From contig CM075939.1 of NCBI GenBank assembly GCA_038030265.1, forward strand, positions 41,025,253 through 41,089,252: a stretch of 64,000 nucleotides of DNA, written 5' to 3'. This document shows positions 11,491 to 22,582 of the stretch, one piece after another (the stretch's first letter is position 1; the number at the start of each line of letters is the position of its first letter). Made by a program: the position numbers and the translations under genes. The notes beneath the pieces are model-generated. The model did no database searches. It worked only from the letters and a program-made list of their open reading frames with translations, and was not told the DNA's origin. This DNA comes from Corythucha ciliata. Its lineage: Eukaryota; Arthropoda; Insecta; Hemiptera; Tingidae.

Positions 11491-13604
11491 AGTGTCAGTT
11501 TCTTCCGCCAATTTTCCTACGGTGAAAATACCTTTCTAGCAGAGCAGGAAGCAATGACCAAAAATGAAGTCAATCCGTGTAAAGGTTTTTTTTATTTATT
11601 GTTTTATTAAAATAGGTGAGGATCACGCCAAGTTCCGTGAAAGGTCTCTTTAGTGTGTAAATAAAACTCGCGTCGTTCTCTTTACGAAGGAGTCGTTCGT
11701 AGCTTTTAGCGTTCTACAGATCGTTTTTGTTGAACGTTCAAAAACGATTCTCACGAACCCATCGAAGCATCAACGGTTGAGTTGAAATCAAATTATCATT
11801 GCGGAAATAGTTTCATAATTTGATAGCCCCATATAACGTTTTATTCAACTTCAAATCTTGCTGCTTATTCACTCACGATGCTGCTGATGTCCCACAGCCC
11901 ACGCCGTTTCCGTCCGGCTAAGAACGCCCCCGCACGGTCGGTCAAAGACGTCTTAATAAGCACGTGAATTCGCGCGGGTGAATTTTCGTAGCACCCTATA
12001 AATCTCGTTTTGTTTTGTTTGCGGTTGTCGTGCGTTGTCAAAGCAAATTCACAAGGCAATCTATCACGTACCCAATAGTCGAAAAGGAACGTATTTTGGC
12101 GGAGGGATGACCTCTATAAAAAACATTTTAATACTATTCGCCCCAGCTTGGTGCTCGTCCAAAATCCAACCCCCCCCCCCCCGACCACCACAATTTTTTT
12201 TTTCTCTCTCCCTCGAACGATTCGACTTCAATTCCTCTATAGTCAATAAGGAATTGTACGCGAATACAATTCGTACACAGGGGGGAAATTTAGGTGGGAC
12301 ACGACCATTAATAAAAACGAATCCGCCTCACCCCCCCCCCTCAAACCACCACCACCACCACGTAGAATTATATCCCTTTTCGACATAATTAACAGCGCGA
12401 GTAAACGGCGTACCACAAGAGGTCGGAGCTTTTGAACAAATCAACGTTGAGAAGGATGACGGCTCTCGAGTTTTTCGAATTAAAAAACTGCTGTCAATCA
12501 AAAGTTATTACCTTGTTCACACTCCCATTAATTCCTCTTGTTTTATACGGTAGACGTTATAAACGGAGGAGGGAAGGGGTTGAGATTTACGAGATGCTAA
12601 AAATTATTATATCAAAAACTTTTTTTTTTTTTTTTTGGTCGTCAGATTATTTTCAATAATTCAAGAGAGCCATTATTTTTTTATTTATGCTCCGGAGATC
12701 TTGAAATTGAGTTTAAAAGCTTTCGCTTTGATTAGTTTTTTGTTTAGAAAAAAAGTTGGGCATTTCAATTTAGAACTCAATGCTGACGGGGGGTATTTTT
12801 CGTCGTGATGTTTCATGAGAGAAGAGCCGCACGGAAAGAGGTATAAAACCCATATTTTTTCGTTGTTCTTTAGCGAGTTTTGAGACACTTGCCATTTAGC
12901 TACTGGAAACAGTGAATAACTTCCCTCGGCGAAAAAAGGATGGCCCGAGAGGATTAATCTTTCTTGGCTCTATTGGGTGGCCCTGCCGTGAAACTTAACG
13001 ACGTCATTCAACAAAACTTCTTTTTAATATTATTATTATTGTTAATATTATGGAGGGGCAGAAGGCTTTCAAAATTTCACGTGGGTGTCTCTCGAGAGAT
13101 GCTGGCCAACCCTATCAAGGTGAACGGCGCGCGAGGAGAGGATAATGAGAGCGTATGCATAATAAAGCTAAAAAGCAAACTGCACGGTAACGATGACTAC
13201 CGTCGTTCCTCGGATTAATTTATGAATGGCTTTAAACCGTGACTCGGAGTCTCGTGGAATTTTGAAGTAAGAGTCTTTTAATGGAGATTTTTCAGGAATG
13301 AATTCCTCCCTCTCTCCCAACTCTGTCCAACTACAGGATCACGCGCGTACACGTGGATTTTCTCAACTTTGAATTATTTTGAGTGACCAAAAATTAGTCC
13401 CGAATTACAAATCCAAGGGGGAAGGGCTCTAGAGACCATATCTTCTTGATTGTGAATACGATGGATAGTGCTTCTCATCCAAACTTCGTCACCTAATTGC
13501 CACTCAGGCTATTGCCGGGCGATTCCCGTCCTTTCCTATAATTCCAGTTGTTGATCCTTATCGTCAGGCAGCAATTAGCTACTTTTCACACAGAAGTTTG
13601 GTAG
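11491..13604. other. Unique-looking DNA without recognised genes
   Basis: No coding or transposon signature is recognised. There are C runs near 12169-12182 and 12331-12340, a CAC microsatellite near 12347-12362 and a T run near 12620-12636. Confidence 0.5.
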
Positions 13605-13869
13605 CAGCGCAGCGGGGGGAGAGGAGCAGACCGCTCTGAGTGCCCCACCAAACGGCACCTGAAAAGCTTAATGATGGAAAAATGATAATTTTTAGGTTAT
13701 GCATGCTTAAAGCCGTAGCCGTATGAGCCTACATTGTCTGTCCTCTCTCGTTGAGGTGCGTCAAAAACGAACCGGCTTCGGCTGCTCACCATCTTCAGCG
13801 TATATGCAAGTACAACTGAAGTTTACATCTGGTATAGAAAAATGGTAATTCCCAGGGATGCAAATGAAA

Positions 13870-14110
13870 AACGCGGCTGACGTCAAGAAAAACGATAATT
13901 CGCGGCTAAAAGTGAGAAAAACGCTGGTCCACAGCTAAAATGTTGAAAACGCAAATCCGTGGCTCGTGAGAGCAACTTCGAGGCTAAAACTAGGAAAAAG
14001 CTCCAATTGAAGGCTAGTAGAGAAGAAATGTTAGGGCGGCTAAAATGGAGTAAATTCCAATTTGAGGCTAAAACTGAGATAATCGTCAATTAGCGGCTTG
14101 AATTGATGAT
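13870..14110 (+). repeat. Family A array, forward (left arm)
   Basis: Units have GGCTAAAAGTGAGAAAAAC and variants, on the left side of the element described at 13605-16081. Confidence 0.65.
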
Positions 14111-14299
14111 AAACTAAACCCTCCTCCCCCTCCTCTAAAAAACGCGCCGCTCGATTATCGCGGGAATAAAAAACCCGCTGGCATTTATACCACAGCTAGG
14201 CGTGGTTTCTCCAGTTTGTCATTCTCATAATTACAAATAGGAACTTCATTGTCGGTGGGAAACCACCGCAGCAAACCGTCCAGCATTGAGTACCACGCG

Positions 14300-15840
14300 C
14301 TATGAATTAGCGATTTTTCTCAGCCACAAATCAGCGGTTTTTCAACTATAAATTGGCACATTTTCTCAATTTTAACCTCAAAGTTACTTTCAGATGCCAC
14401 GCAATGGCGTATATCTTCAACTTTTGATGGGAATTGAATATGTTCACAATTTTAGCCGCGAATTAGCGCTTTTTAGCAGCGTAATAGAGTTTCTAACCAG
14501 CGAATCAGCGAATTTGTCAATTTTGGCCTTGAATTAGCGTATTCAGCAATTTTACCCGCAAATTGGCGATTTTTCCCACTTTTAGCATCGAATTAGCCTT
14601 TTTTTTCTCAATTTAGGTTGAAAATTGATTGATTAGCAATTTGGTTTTACTTTTATACATATAGATTAGCGCTTCTTCTCTGTTCGATAGCCTCTAATCA
14701 GCGGTGTTTTTTTAACTTATCGCCACGCATTTGCCGTTTTAATAATTTTAGCCACAAAGTTGCAGTCAGAAGGCGCAAATGCGAAAATTTTACGACAATT
14801 TGGTGTTGTGTGCGAGTTGGTGATTTTCCTCAAGTCAAGTTTAGCCGTGAACTAGCGTTTTTACACAATTTTAGCAGCGCAGTAGCGCTTCTAACCTGTG
14901 AATTCGCGAATTTTCTCAATTTTAGCCATGAATTGGCGTTTTCCGCAATTTTTTAAAGCAGATTAGCCATTTTCCCCATTTTTAGCAGCGAATTAGCACT
15001 TTTTATCAATTTGAGCTTGAAAATTGTAGTTTTTCTTAATTTTGGCCACGTTGTTTTTTTTTTTCTAATTTTAGCCCCGTATTAGCATTTTTTTTTTTTA
15101 TTTTCTGCTATGGATTACCGCTGTTTTTTAGTTTGAGCCCTGAAGCTTTCAGAAGCTACGGATTTTTGTTTTCTCATTTTTAGCTGCAATTTAGTAATTT
15201 TTTTCATTTGTATCCAATTTTTGTCGTTTTAGGTACATATTTGCAGCGATTTTTTCAGTTTTAGCTGTTAAATAGCGTTTTCTTTCGCTACTTTTGCAGT
15301 GAATTAGCATCTATTCTCTTTATCATGCGAATTGTGTGATATATGCGAACTTTTATATCATGTAGGTAATTTAAGTTGTGAATTTACTATTTGTGCTCAA
15401 TTTTAACCCTAATTAGCGTTGCATTATCAATATTAGCTAGAAGCTAGATTATTTTTTTTCACTTTTATACAGCCTTGTACCAATAGCGTGTTTTCTCAAT
15501 TTTAGGCGCGGGCTAAGCCCGAAAACAACACTTTTGCGATGATTTCTACATTTTAGCCGTATAATTGCCTCCTTACACCGCGAATAAGTGATTTTTCACA
15601 ATTTTGGCCTGGATGTTGGATCGTGCGACCACGAATCAGCACTTTCTCGCAGTTATAGCCACGAATGTTAGCACTTTTTTCAAAGTTTTTGCCACGTTAA
15701 CAAGTTGCACATGGACGAACAGCACATAAGTGCGCTTAAGGACCCAACGAAACAGGTGACTGGTGACGGTCTATTTTCTTCATTTTAGCCGCGAATTTTC
15801 CAAAATTCGAGACGCCAGAAGCGCTTTCGGGGGCTCAATC
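14300..15840 (-). repeat. Family A array, reverse (right arm)
   Basis: Units have TTTTCTCAATTTTAGCC and GAATTAGCG. The block GAACAGCACATAAGTGCG at 15717-15734 is identical to 63635-63652. Confidence 0.75.
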
Positions 15841-16084
15841 GAATATTCAGCCCACACTCTCTCCTTATATATCATCACTTGTCACGTTAGGAGAGACTGA
15901 AATTCGTAGACAGGAGCCAATTCACTGTCCAGACGTCCAACCTTTTTACATACCACACCTGTTCACATCCATGAATATGGAACCTAAAAATTCTCAATTT
16001 TCCGTAAGCTTTTCGGGGGCCCCGTCTGATAGGGGGCACGGGGTGGTCTGCCCTCCTCGCCCTTACCTAGGTACGCTACTGCCA

Positions 16085-16280
16085 AAAAGCTCTCGAAGCC
16101 GTTCGAAGGCTCTCAAATTCTGTCATAACAAGATTTAGAAGGCTTTCTTAATGCTCTAAAAGGCTTTTAAAAGCTTCCGCGTGGCTATTCCAGAAGGCTG
16201 TCGAAGTGTCTCGAAGGCGTCCATAGTCTCTCAAATTCTTTAATAGGCTTTCTAAGGCTCTTAAAGGCTTTCCTACGATC
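16085..16280. repeat. Short degenerate array E (AAGGCT-rich)
   Basis: Repeated short words alternate irregularly, such as CTCGAAGGC, CTCTAAAAGGC and CTCTCAAATTCT. The stretch lies immediately right of the hAT-like end at 16081. Confidence 0.45.
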
Positions 16281-16604
16281 CTTGCCCCTGTCGCTCGGAC
16301 CTGGCCTGAAAAAACCGAGTCTGCAGGGAGGATACTCAAACCCAACTCACCATCACAGCTGATGCAGAACCCAAAAACAACGTGTCAAAGTGTCAAACAT
16401 GTCAAAAACTAACATTTCCGATTGTAAAATATCGGTGTAGCCTTCTATTTAGGATTTTATGTCAAAAACTTGCAATGTTTTCTCCAGAAATATGGATATT
16501 TGTAGGAAGGGCATAGCCCTCTCTCCCTAATACAGGGTGTCCGAATTTTCAACTTCTTGCCTTTGAGACGTTAAAAAACTGACGTTTTTGAACCCAAAAC
16601 TAAG

Positions 16605-16885
16605 CGCGGCCTCGATGGTGTAATGGATACAATGCTCGCTTCGCAACCCAACGGGCCTGGGTTCGAATCCAGCCATTGCCCATTACACTATAAGCCTGCG
16701 ACGAGCTGTGAAACGGCACACTCTGCTTCGTGTGGGCGTTTCCGGCGATGTGCGTTCAACAAACCGCGGAGACCGAAAAGCCCGCGTAGTAGTACGGGTG
16801 TGAAGTACACAGTTAGATCTGGGTATGGCGTTGGAGCCCAAGGGAGGCTTAGTTGCCTGCCGGGTTCAAAGCCCGGCGCCCCCGA
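16605..16885 (+). repeat. tRNA-derived SINE, apparently composite
   Basis: A tRNA-like head shows a consensus Pol III A box (TGGTGTAATGG, 16616-16626). It also has a consensus B box (GGTTCGAATCC, 16660-16670). The acceptor stem does not pair well, so it is not a working tRNA gene. A roughly 180-bp body follows. Near the end lies a second T-arm-like hairpin (CCGGGTTCAAAGCCCGG, 16860-16876: five paired bases and a seven-base loop), as if two tRNA-like units were fused. An A-rich tail follows. Part of the body is shared with 52990-53145. Confidence 0.6.
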
Positions 16886-18590
16886 CAAAAGAAAAAACCC
16901 CAAAACTAAAGATTTTACTCTGAAACTGAATATTTTATTCTGAAACAGAGAATTTCACGCAAAAAGCCGAAGAGTTACCCCAAAACTGACGTTATACACT
17001 AAAACATGACGATAATACTCTAAAACTGAATGTTTTACTCCAAAACTGGCGACTCTGTCTTGAAAACTCTGACGATTTCAACACAAAACTGACGATTTTA
17101 TCACAATCCAGACGATTTTGTTCCCATAATATAAGACGATGTTTCACTAAAACAGACGATTTCACGGCAAAGCTGACGTGTTACCCCAAAAGTAGAGGAC
17201 CATTTTACTCTAAAACTGCCTGTGGTTTCACCACACAAGCTGGCCATATTACCTAAAGCTGTCGGTGGTTTTAACCCCAAAGCTTAACGATTTCACAAAA
17301 TAAAAAAACACATGTTATGCCCCTTAACTAACAATTTCACCCTAAAATTGACAACACCGTCCCAAAACTGACAATTTTACTCTATAACTAACGTTTTCCC
17401 CAAAACGGATTATTTTACGCCGAAAATATTACGACTCTGTCTTGAAAAGTCCGACGATTCCGAGTCCGACGACTGAACTGACGACGAAAGTCCGACACAA
17501 AACTGAAAATTCCACCACAATAACTGACGATTTATACCCAAATAAACGAGACTACACCAAAACGGACAATGTCGCGACAAAGGTGAAACTGAATATTTTA
17601 TTCTGAAACAGACAATATCACGCAAAATGCCGTAGTGTTTACCCCAAAACTGAAGTTTTCACAACACAAATGGCGTGTTACCCCCAAAGAATGTCACTAC
17701 AAAACTGGCAATTTTGCCACAGAATGACGGTTTTAACTTTCGAAAATCGTATAATTTCATTCCAAAAACATAATTTCACCTCTAACTGGTGGTTTTTCCC
17801 CCAAAAAGTGATTATTTTTGCCCTGAAACTGGATATTTTACACCAAAACTGACAATTTGGCTCCAAAACTGAGGTTTTCCCCCCAAAATATGATGATATG
17901 TCCTAGTAACTCTCACAAAATTTTCAGTTTTGAGGTGAAACCAATTTTTTTTGTTTTTGTTTTTAGGGTAAAATCGGCAGTTTCGTAGTGAAAATTTAAA
18001 ATGGAAACTTGAATTTTGGGTTAAACAACTTCTGTTTTGTAGCAAAACCACCAGTTTCTGGGTAAAATTTTTATTTTTTAAAGGAAAAACTGACATAGTT
18101 GAAGGATAAAATCGTCAGTTTTGATATAATGCGTCACCTTTGACGGGAAATACTTAGCAATGGACTAAAATCGTCAGATTTCGCGTTAAAATCATCCTAT
18201 ATCAAAACTGAAGATTTCAAGACAATAATAGTGATTTTACCTTCAAACTAAATTGACAAATTTACGTCGAAATGAAACGTTTACCCCAAAATTGGTGATC
18301 TTACCACAAAACTGGCAACTTTTCCTCAAAACTGAAGTTTTTTAATCCAAAATTGAAGTTTTTACCCCAACACTAACAGGATCTAATGTTGCCCCCAAGA
18401 ATAAATTAAGCGGTTTAACCTCAAGACTAACACTTTTACATCGAAACTTGAGGTTTTAGCGCAAAATTGGGGTTTTAGCACAAAATTGCGATTGTAGCAT
18501 AAAAATGGCGATTCTAGTAGGTACTGATTACGTGATTTTTACACAAAACTGCTAATTTTATCACTAAGCTGGCGATTTTAGATTTCGGAG
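16886..18590 (+). repeat. Family C 20-bp array
   Basis: Units are close to exactly 20 bp, with consensus near AAACTGACGATTTTACCCCA. The period is regular for many consecutive units between about 16905 and 17060. Near 17880-18130 units switch to the reverse complement (for example ATCGTCAGTTTTG), then return to forward. This is the only large copy of the family in the window. Confidence 0.75.
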
Positions 18591-18594
18591 GAGC

Positions 18595-19070
18595 GTAATC
18601 CGAGAAATTGGGGTTTCAGTGAGTTAAACCGGTATCTCCGCATGCGAAAATGGTTTAATTGGTATACAAAATCTGCAGAATTATGTTTTTGAACTAGGCA
18701 ACCCCATAAAAATGATTGTTCAGTCACCAAAACTCACGTCTTTCGCGAAACAAATCCGTGACTTGATGTTTATTATAGTATAGCAAAATTTCAGCAGTTG
18801 GTTTCGATTGAGTCAAACGTGCAAAAATGTTTTTAAGGTCAAAATACGCGAAATTGTTTTAAAAATTCGCAAAATAGGGGGTTTTGATGCTACAGTGTAT
18901 GAGAAATTTGTCTTTTATTAGAGTCAGGTCTGCGAAAATGTATTTTTAGGGCGCAAAAATCCTCTAAATTTATTTTTTTAGTGAGCGGAATTCTAGAAAA
19001 ATGTTTTGTTTTTTCGTGAGCGTGAACTTAACAAAATGTGGTGACAATGAAGGATTTTTTCATTCCGACG
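18595..19070 (-). repeat. Family D array, reverse
   Basis: These are degenerate units such as GCGAAATTG with TTTTTAGTGAGC, the reverse complement of the family D unit. Related sequence leads into the same T3 end at 34130-34260. Confidence 0.55.
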
Positions 19071-19075
19071 GTATC

Positions 19076-19163
19076 TAGGGGTGGGCAGCTGCCCCTGCAA
19101 GTCTTCACTTTCGAGTCTAGGGGAGGGCAACTTCCCACCCCAGCCCCCCTTTGGCTATGCCCG
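19076..19163. repeat. Terminal module T3 (hAT-like end)
   Basis: The stretch contains GGTATCTAGGGGTGGGCAGC, the 12-bp palindrome GGGCAGCTGCCC, CGAGTCTAGGGGAGGGCAAC and GGCTATGCCC. The same order of blocks occurs at 34285-34383, and the first block recurs at 25848-25875. Read outward-in it starts near CATGGGCGTAGCC, which resembles hAT-type tips. Confidence 0.5.
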
Positions 19164-19173
19164 TGGTCCGGGG

Positions 19174-19187
19174 TGAGTAGGACGTCT
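19174..19187. repeat. Probable target-site duplication of the LINE (3' side)
   Basis: TGAGTAGGACGTCT matches 13 of 14 bases of TGAGTAGGGCGTCT at 25454-25467. The pair brackets the LINE. A 14-bp duplication is what I recall for R1 insertions in rDNA, but this site is not 28S rDNA. Confidence 0.6.
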
Positions 19188-19453
19188 CTCTGCGGAACTC
19201 CTTAAGATGTGGCCAGTACCTAGACCTTTTTGCAGGCCTTTACCTGGCCTGTACCCCATCTTTGGCCCGGATACCGCAACAGAGTCGGTCCCATCGCTCA
19301 GCTCAACCCGTTAGCCACGGCTGCTGGCCAGCCAGCCGTGCCCGAGAGAGACCACGCGGAGGTGGGTCCTTTGAGCTGAGGATGCTGGCTTCCGCCATGG
19401 ACCGAAACCGGACAGGGAAGAGAACCCTGCCCGGGTTGCCCGAGTAGGGAACC

Positions 19454-22400
19454 CTACTCAAGCATGGCCGGTCCCAGCCCTCTTCGCTCCAGCCAGGAGC
19501 GGGAGAAGGCCAGGAGGCGGCCATACGCCCGCCGGTCTCGGACAAGAGCCGCGTCTCCCGGCGGGCCTCCACTCCCCCATGTCGCCCGCCGCAGATCCCC
19601 GTGGAGGCTGCAGCGACGAAGCACATGGTCGGCGGTCTCCTCCTCGACACCACAAGGGCATGTTGGAGAGTCCCGCCGCCGGAAGAACCACAACTTGGCG
19701 TTAAACGAGCCGTGTCCAGTCAGGATTTGCATGGCAGCGTGCTCAAGGGTGAACCACTTGGCCGCTGCCAGTCTCGTCCGAACGTCGGGCACGAACCCGA
19801 ATGTACGCCTACCCGTTGAACTGTAAGTCCAACGCGCCTGCCAAGCCTCAACGACTAGGTCGTCAAGGAGGCGGAGGCCCCATGCGGCCCCCCACTCCTC
19901 GGCCAAGAGACCGAGGCGCTCTGCCCAATCTTCACGGCACCGTACCCGGTCCAAGTTTCCCTGAACCAGGCGGCGCCCGTGAACCCATGCGTCGAGCAGG
20001 AGGTCCGCAGGAGGTATCCCCGCCAGCACCTGAAGCGCGTCGGAACTGACAGTCCGGTACGCCATGGTCACCCTTACCAAGGCCTGCCGCTGCAAGCTGA
20101 GGACCTTCGCCCTCTGAGCTTTCGTGGGCCGGTGCCACCACCACGTTGCACCGTACAGCAGGGTAGGTATGAATACCGCCCTGAAGTAACGAGCTCGGCA
20201 GTGGAAGTTCGTGCCCCATACGTTGCCCCCCACCGACCTAAAGAGGGCAAAGGTCCTCTCCAGCTTCCCCGCAACCGCCTCTAGCTGCGGGGTCGCTGTC
20301 CTCCCCGGGTTAATCTCGACCCCTAGGTAGCGGCCCTGCCGTTCCCCCACAAGGCGTGATCCCCGATAGCGCACCACCAGGGGGCTACCCTGCGAGAGAC
20401 GACCCCGCATTAGGACCATTTGGGTCTTCGGCACCGCGAGAGCCAGTTTGACCGCCCCGCACCATTCGTCCACGCCCCGCAACAGCCGATCGATCTCCCG
20501 ACCGGCCTCGTCCCGGGAGCGCGCCGCGACAACAACCGCAAGGTCGTCCACGTACGCCACTCCCTCGAAACCCTCCCCCTGCAAAAGCCACAAAAGGGCG
20601 GCAAAGAGAAGGTTCCACAAAGCAGCCGAGAGAACCGACCCCTGCGGGCAACCTCTGGTGAGAGGTTCCCGCACCTCCTCACTACCGTAGCGGAGCCGCA
20701 CCTCCCTCGACTCGAAGTACGAGGCGATCACCCTAAAGATGTCGTTTGGGACACCAGCATCTCGCAGCGCCATCAAGACCCCGGGCCACGACACTGAGTC
20801 GAAGGCCCCCTGCACATCCAGCAGGACCGCCACCTTGTACTTCCCGTAGGGGGCATCGACGAGGGTCTGCACCGCGTCCAGTGCCGCGTCCGTCGAGCCC
20901 CCTCTTACCCCACCAAACTGGCGCGGATGGAGCGCCTCCTTGATGAAGGGCTCCAACCGGCCAAGGAGGAGCCGCTCCAGGACCTTGCTCTCGCAGGGCA
21001 GGAGGCTAATCGGCCTATAGCTACCGGGAGACGCCGGGTCGCGGTCGGGCGACTTCAGAAGAAGTATCACCACAGCGACCCGCCATCTCACCGGGAAGTA
21101 CCCCGCCACAAGACATCGATTGTAGAGCCCCAAAAAGGACTCCACCGCCGAGTCCGGGAGATGCTTAAGCATCTCAGGGCACACCCCGGTGAACCCCGGA
21201 GCCCTTCCCGACGCCAACCCACCAAGGGCGTCCCGAAGCTCCTCCTCCGTGAAGAGCTCACTGCCTGCTGTTTGTGGGACCACCGCCGCTTCCGCTCTTG
21301 ATTCGCGATCCGCAGCAGAGTCCTCCCCGGGTTCGTCCCGCGGGAAGATACGTCGGATGAAGTTCCTCAGCGTATCCTCCACAGTCCCCCCACCACGCGA
21401 CGCTTCCAGAAACGGGAGGACGCTCGGAGACCTGATCTTCCCCACGGCGACTCTGTAGGGAATGCCCCAAGGGTTCGCCGAGAGACCATCCTCAACGAAC
21501 GTCCTCCACGCGGCCCGCCTGGACCGCCGAAGAGCCTTTTTCAGGTCCCCCCTCGCGAGCGCATAACGCCCGCCTGCAGCCTCGCGACCCGGGCCTCGAG
21601 TCCTTTGATAGGCCCGGCGCAGCCTACGAGCCCGCGAGGAAAGACCCGCAACCTCGGCATTCCACCACGGAACTATCCCGCCACGTGATTGGTGAACACG
21701 CGGGACTGTATCGTCAGCGGAGCCCATGACGATGGCCTCCATCGCCTCCACGGCCTCGTCCACGAGCTCCAATCCCGACGCCCCCGGAGGAGGGCCCGCA
21801 AGGTCGGCCTCGAAGAGGAGGCGATCCGCCTGGCACCTGTACGCGTCCCATCGGGCACGCCTGAAGTCAAACCGGCCCGATCCCGAACCTCCCACGCCAC
21901 GGCCACTGACACCTGTGACGATGCCAAATGACACGAGGCAGTGGTCGGCCGAGGTGTCCATGCCCAACTCCCACGAACACAACCGAGGGAGTGGTTGACC
22001 ACCCAGAAGGGTTAAGTCAATGTACGACTCCCCCGACGGCCCGCGGAAGGTGGGTCCGCACTCGGACCGGTTCGCGAGCACAAGTCCCCACCCAGACATG
22101 AGATCGCGCACCTGCGCGCCCCTCCGGCTTCCCCTCCTCGAGCCCCACGCGAGGTCCCACGCATTAAAATCCCCCCCTATGACCACTGGGATGCCCCTCA
22201 GGCATTCCAGGGCGTTCTCCAGGGCAGCGAAAAACTCCGCCCCATCCACCAGTGAGGGGGGCCAGTAGCAGGATATTAGTCCAAGCTGCTGACCCCCCAC
22301 CGTAACAATCACCGCTGCCACCCAGCGGGTCGGCCGGGAGACGACCGCGCACACGGTAAGTCGCCCATCTAGGACGACCACCGAGGCTAACGGCCCGAGC

Positions 22401-22582
22401 CCCTCTCGAAACCCCCCCGAAACGGTTCGGGTGCCCGCTCCGAAGGACGACAGCCGCCCCCGCGCCCAGCAAGGCTCCTGAAGGAGGAGAATGGCCAGGC
22501 CTCTCTCCCCCGCCACCACCCTGAGCTCATCGTGCGCGAGGCGACTGTGCCCCACATTTTGCTGACCGACCCTAAGGGTCAT
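19454..22582 (-). CDS. R1-clade LINE ORF2: AP endonuclease and reverse transcriptase
   Basis: The protein nicks target DNA and copies the element RNA onto it (target-primed reverse transcription, known for the family). The start chosen is the ATG at 22582, giving 1042 aa. It overlaps the ORF1 stop in ATGACCCTTAG, and the endonuclease core begins at once (VGQQNVGHSRLAHDEL). The open frame extends 48 codons upstream, but that part looks like ORF1 shadow. Endonuclease residues visible are E36 (LLLQEP), D138 and N140 (GGDFNAWD), D189 (SYIDLT), and D213-H214 (SADHCLVSF). The RT spans about 495-760, with D589 in LLDVQGAFD, QGSVLSAALWN, and YVDD at 677-680. A zinc motif near the end has C975, C977, H986 and C991. 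No RNase H domain is seen. All catalytic residues are intact. Confidence 0.92.
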   Translation of the reverse strand: MTLRVGQQNVGHSRLAHDELRVVAGERGLAILLLQEPCWARGRLSSFGAGTRTVSGGFREGLGPLASVVVLDGRLTVCAVVSRPTRWVAAVIVTVGGQQLGLISCYWPPSLVDGAEFFAALENALECLRGIPVVIGGDFNAWDLAWGSRRGSRRGAQVRDLMSGWGLVLANRSECGPTFRGPSGESYIDLTLLGGQPLPRLCSWELGMDTSADHCLVSFGIVTGVSGRGVGGSGSGRFDFRRARWDAYRCQADRLLFEADLAGPPPGASGLELVDEAVEAMEAIVMGSADDTVPRVHQSRGGIVPWWNAEVAGLSSRARRLRRAYQRTRGPGREAAGGRYALARGDLKKALRRSRRAAWRTFVEDGLSANPWGIPYRVAVGKIRSPSVLPFLEASRGGGTVEDTLRNFIRRIFPRDEPGEDSAADRESRAEAAVVPQTAGSELFTEEELRDALGGLASGRAPGFTGVCPEMLKHLPDSAVESFLGLYNRCLVAGYFPVRWRVAVVILLLKSPDRDPASPGSYRPISLLPCESKVLERLLLGRLEPFIKEALHPRQFGGVRGGSTDAALDAVQTLVDAPYGKYKVAVLLDVQGAFDSVSWPGVLMALRDAGVPNDIFRVIASYFESREVRLRYGSEEVREPLTRGCPQGSVLSAALWNLLFAALLWLLQGEGFEGVAYVDDLAVVVAARSRDEAGREIDRLLRGVDEWCGAVKLALAVPKTQMVLMRGRLSQGSPLVVRYRGSRLVGERQGRYLGVEINPGRTATPQLEAVAGKLERTFALFRSVGGNVWGTNFHCRARYFRAVFIPTLLYGATWWWHRPTKAQRAKVLSLQRQALVRVTMAYRTVSSDALQVLAGIPPADLLLDAWVHGRRLVQGNLDRVRCREDWAERLGLLAEEWGAAWGLRLLDDLVVEAWQARWTYSSTGRRTFGFVPDVRTRLAAAKWFTLEHAAMQILTGHGSFNAKLWFFRRRDSPTCPCGVEEETADHVLRRCSLHGDLRRATWGSGGPPGDAALVRDRRAYGRLLAFSRSWLERRGLGPAMLE

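Larger units (their letters stand above)
13605..16081. mobile_element. Non-autonomous hAT-like element with oppositely oriented family A arms
   Basis: The right end, read inward from 16081, begins CAGTAGCGTACCTAGG. It continues through a GGGCAGACC segment, a GAAAAGCTTA block and an AATTTTTAGG block. The left end from 13605 shows matching ordered blocks: GAGCAGACC, CTGAAAAGCTTAATG and AATTTTTAGGTT. Inside are a forward family A array (13870-14110), a central stretch (14110-14300) and a reverse family A array (14300-15840). A strongly conserved T1 module lies at 15845-16081. The left tip (CAGCGCAGCGG) diverges from the right tip and the flanking 8-mers do not match, so the left boundary is tentative. 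No transposase ORF is present. Confidence 0.55.

Noticed and set aside
16608..16680. Functional tRNA gene
   Set aside because: A and B boxes are perfect, but the acceptor and anticodon stems do not pair, and the sequence continues into a SINE body.
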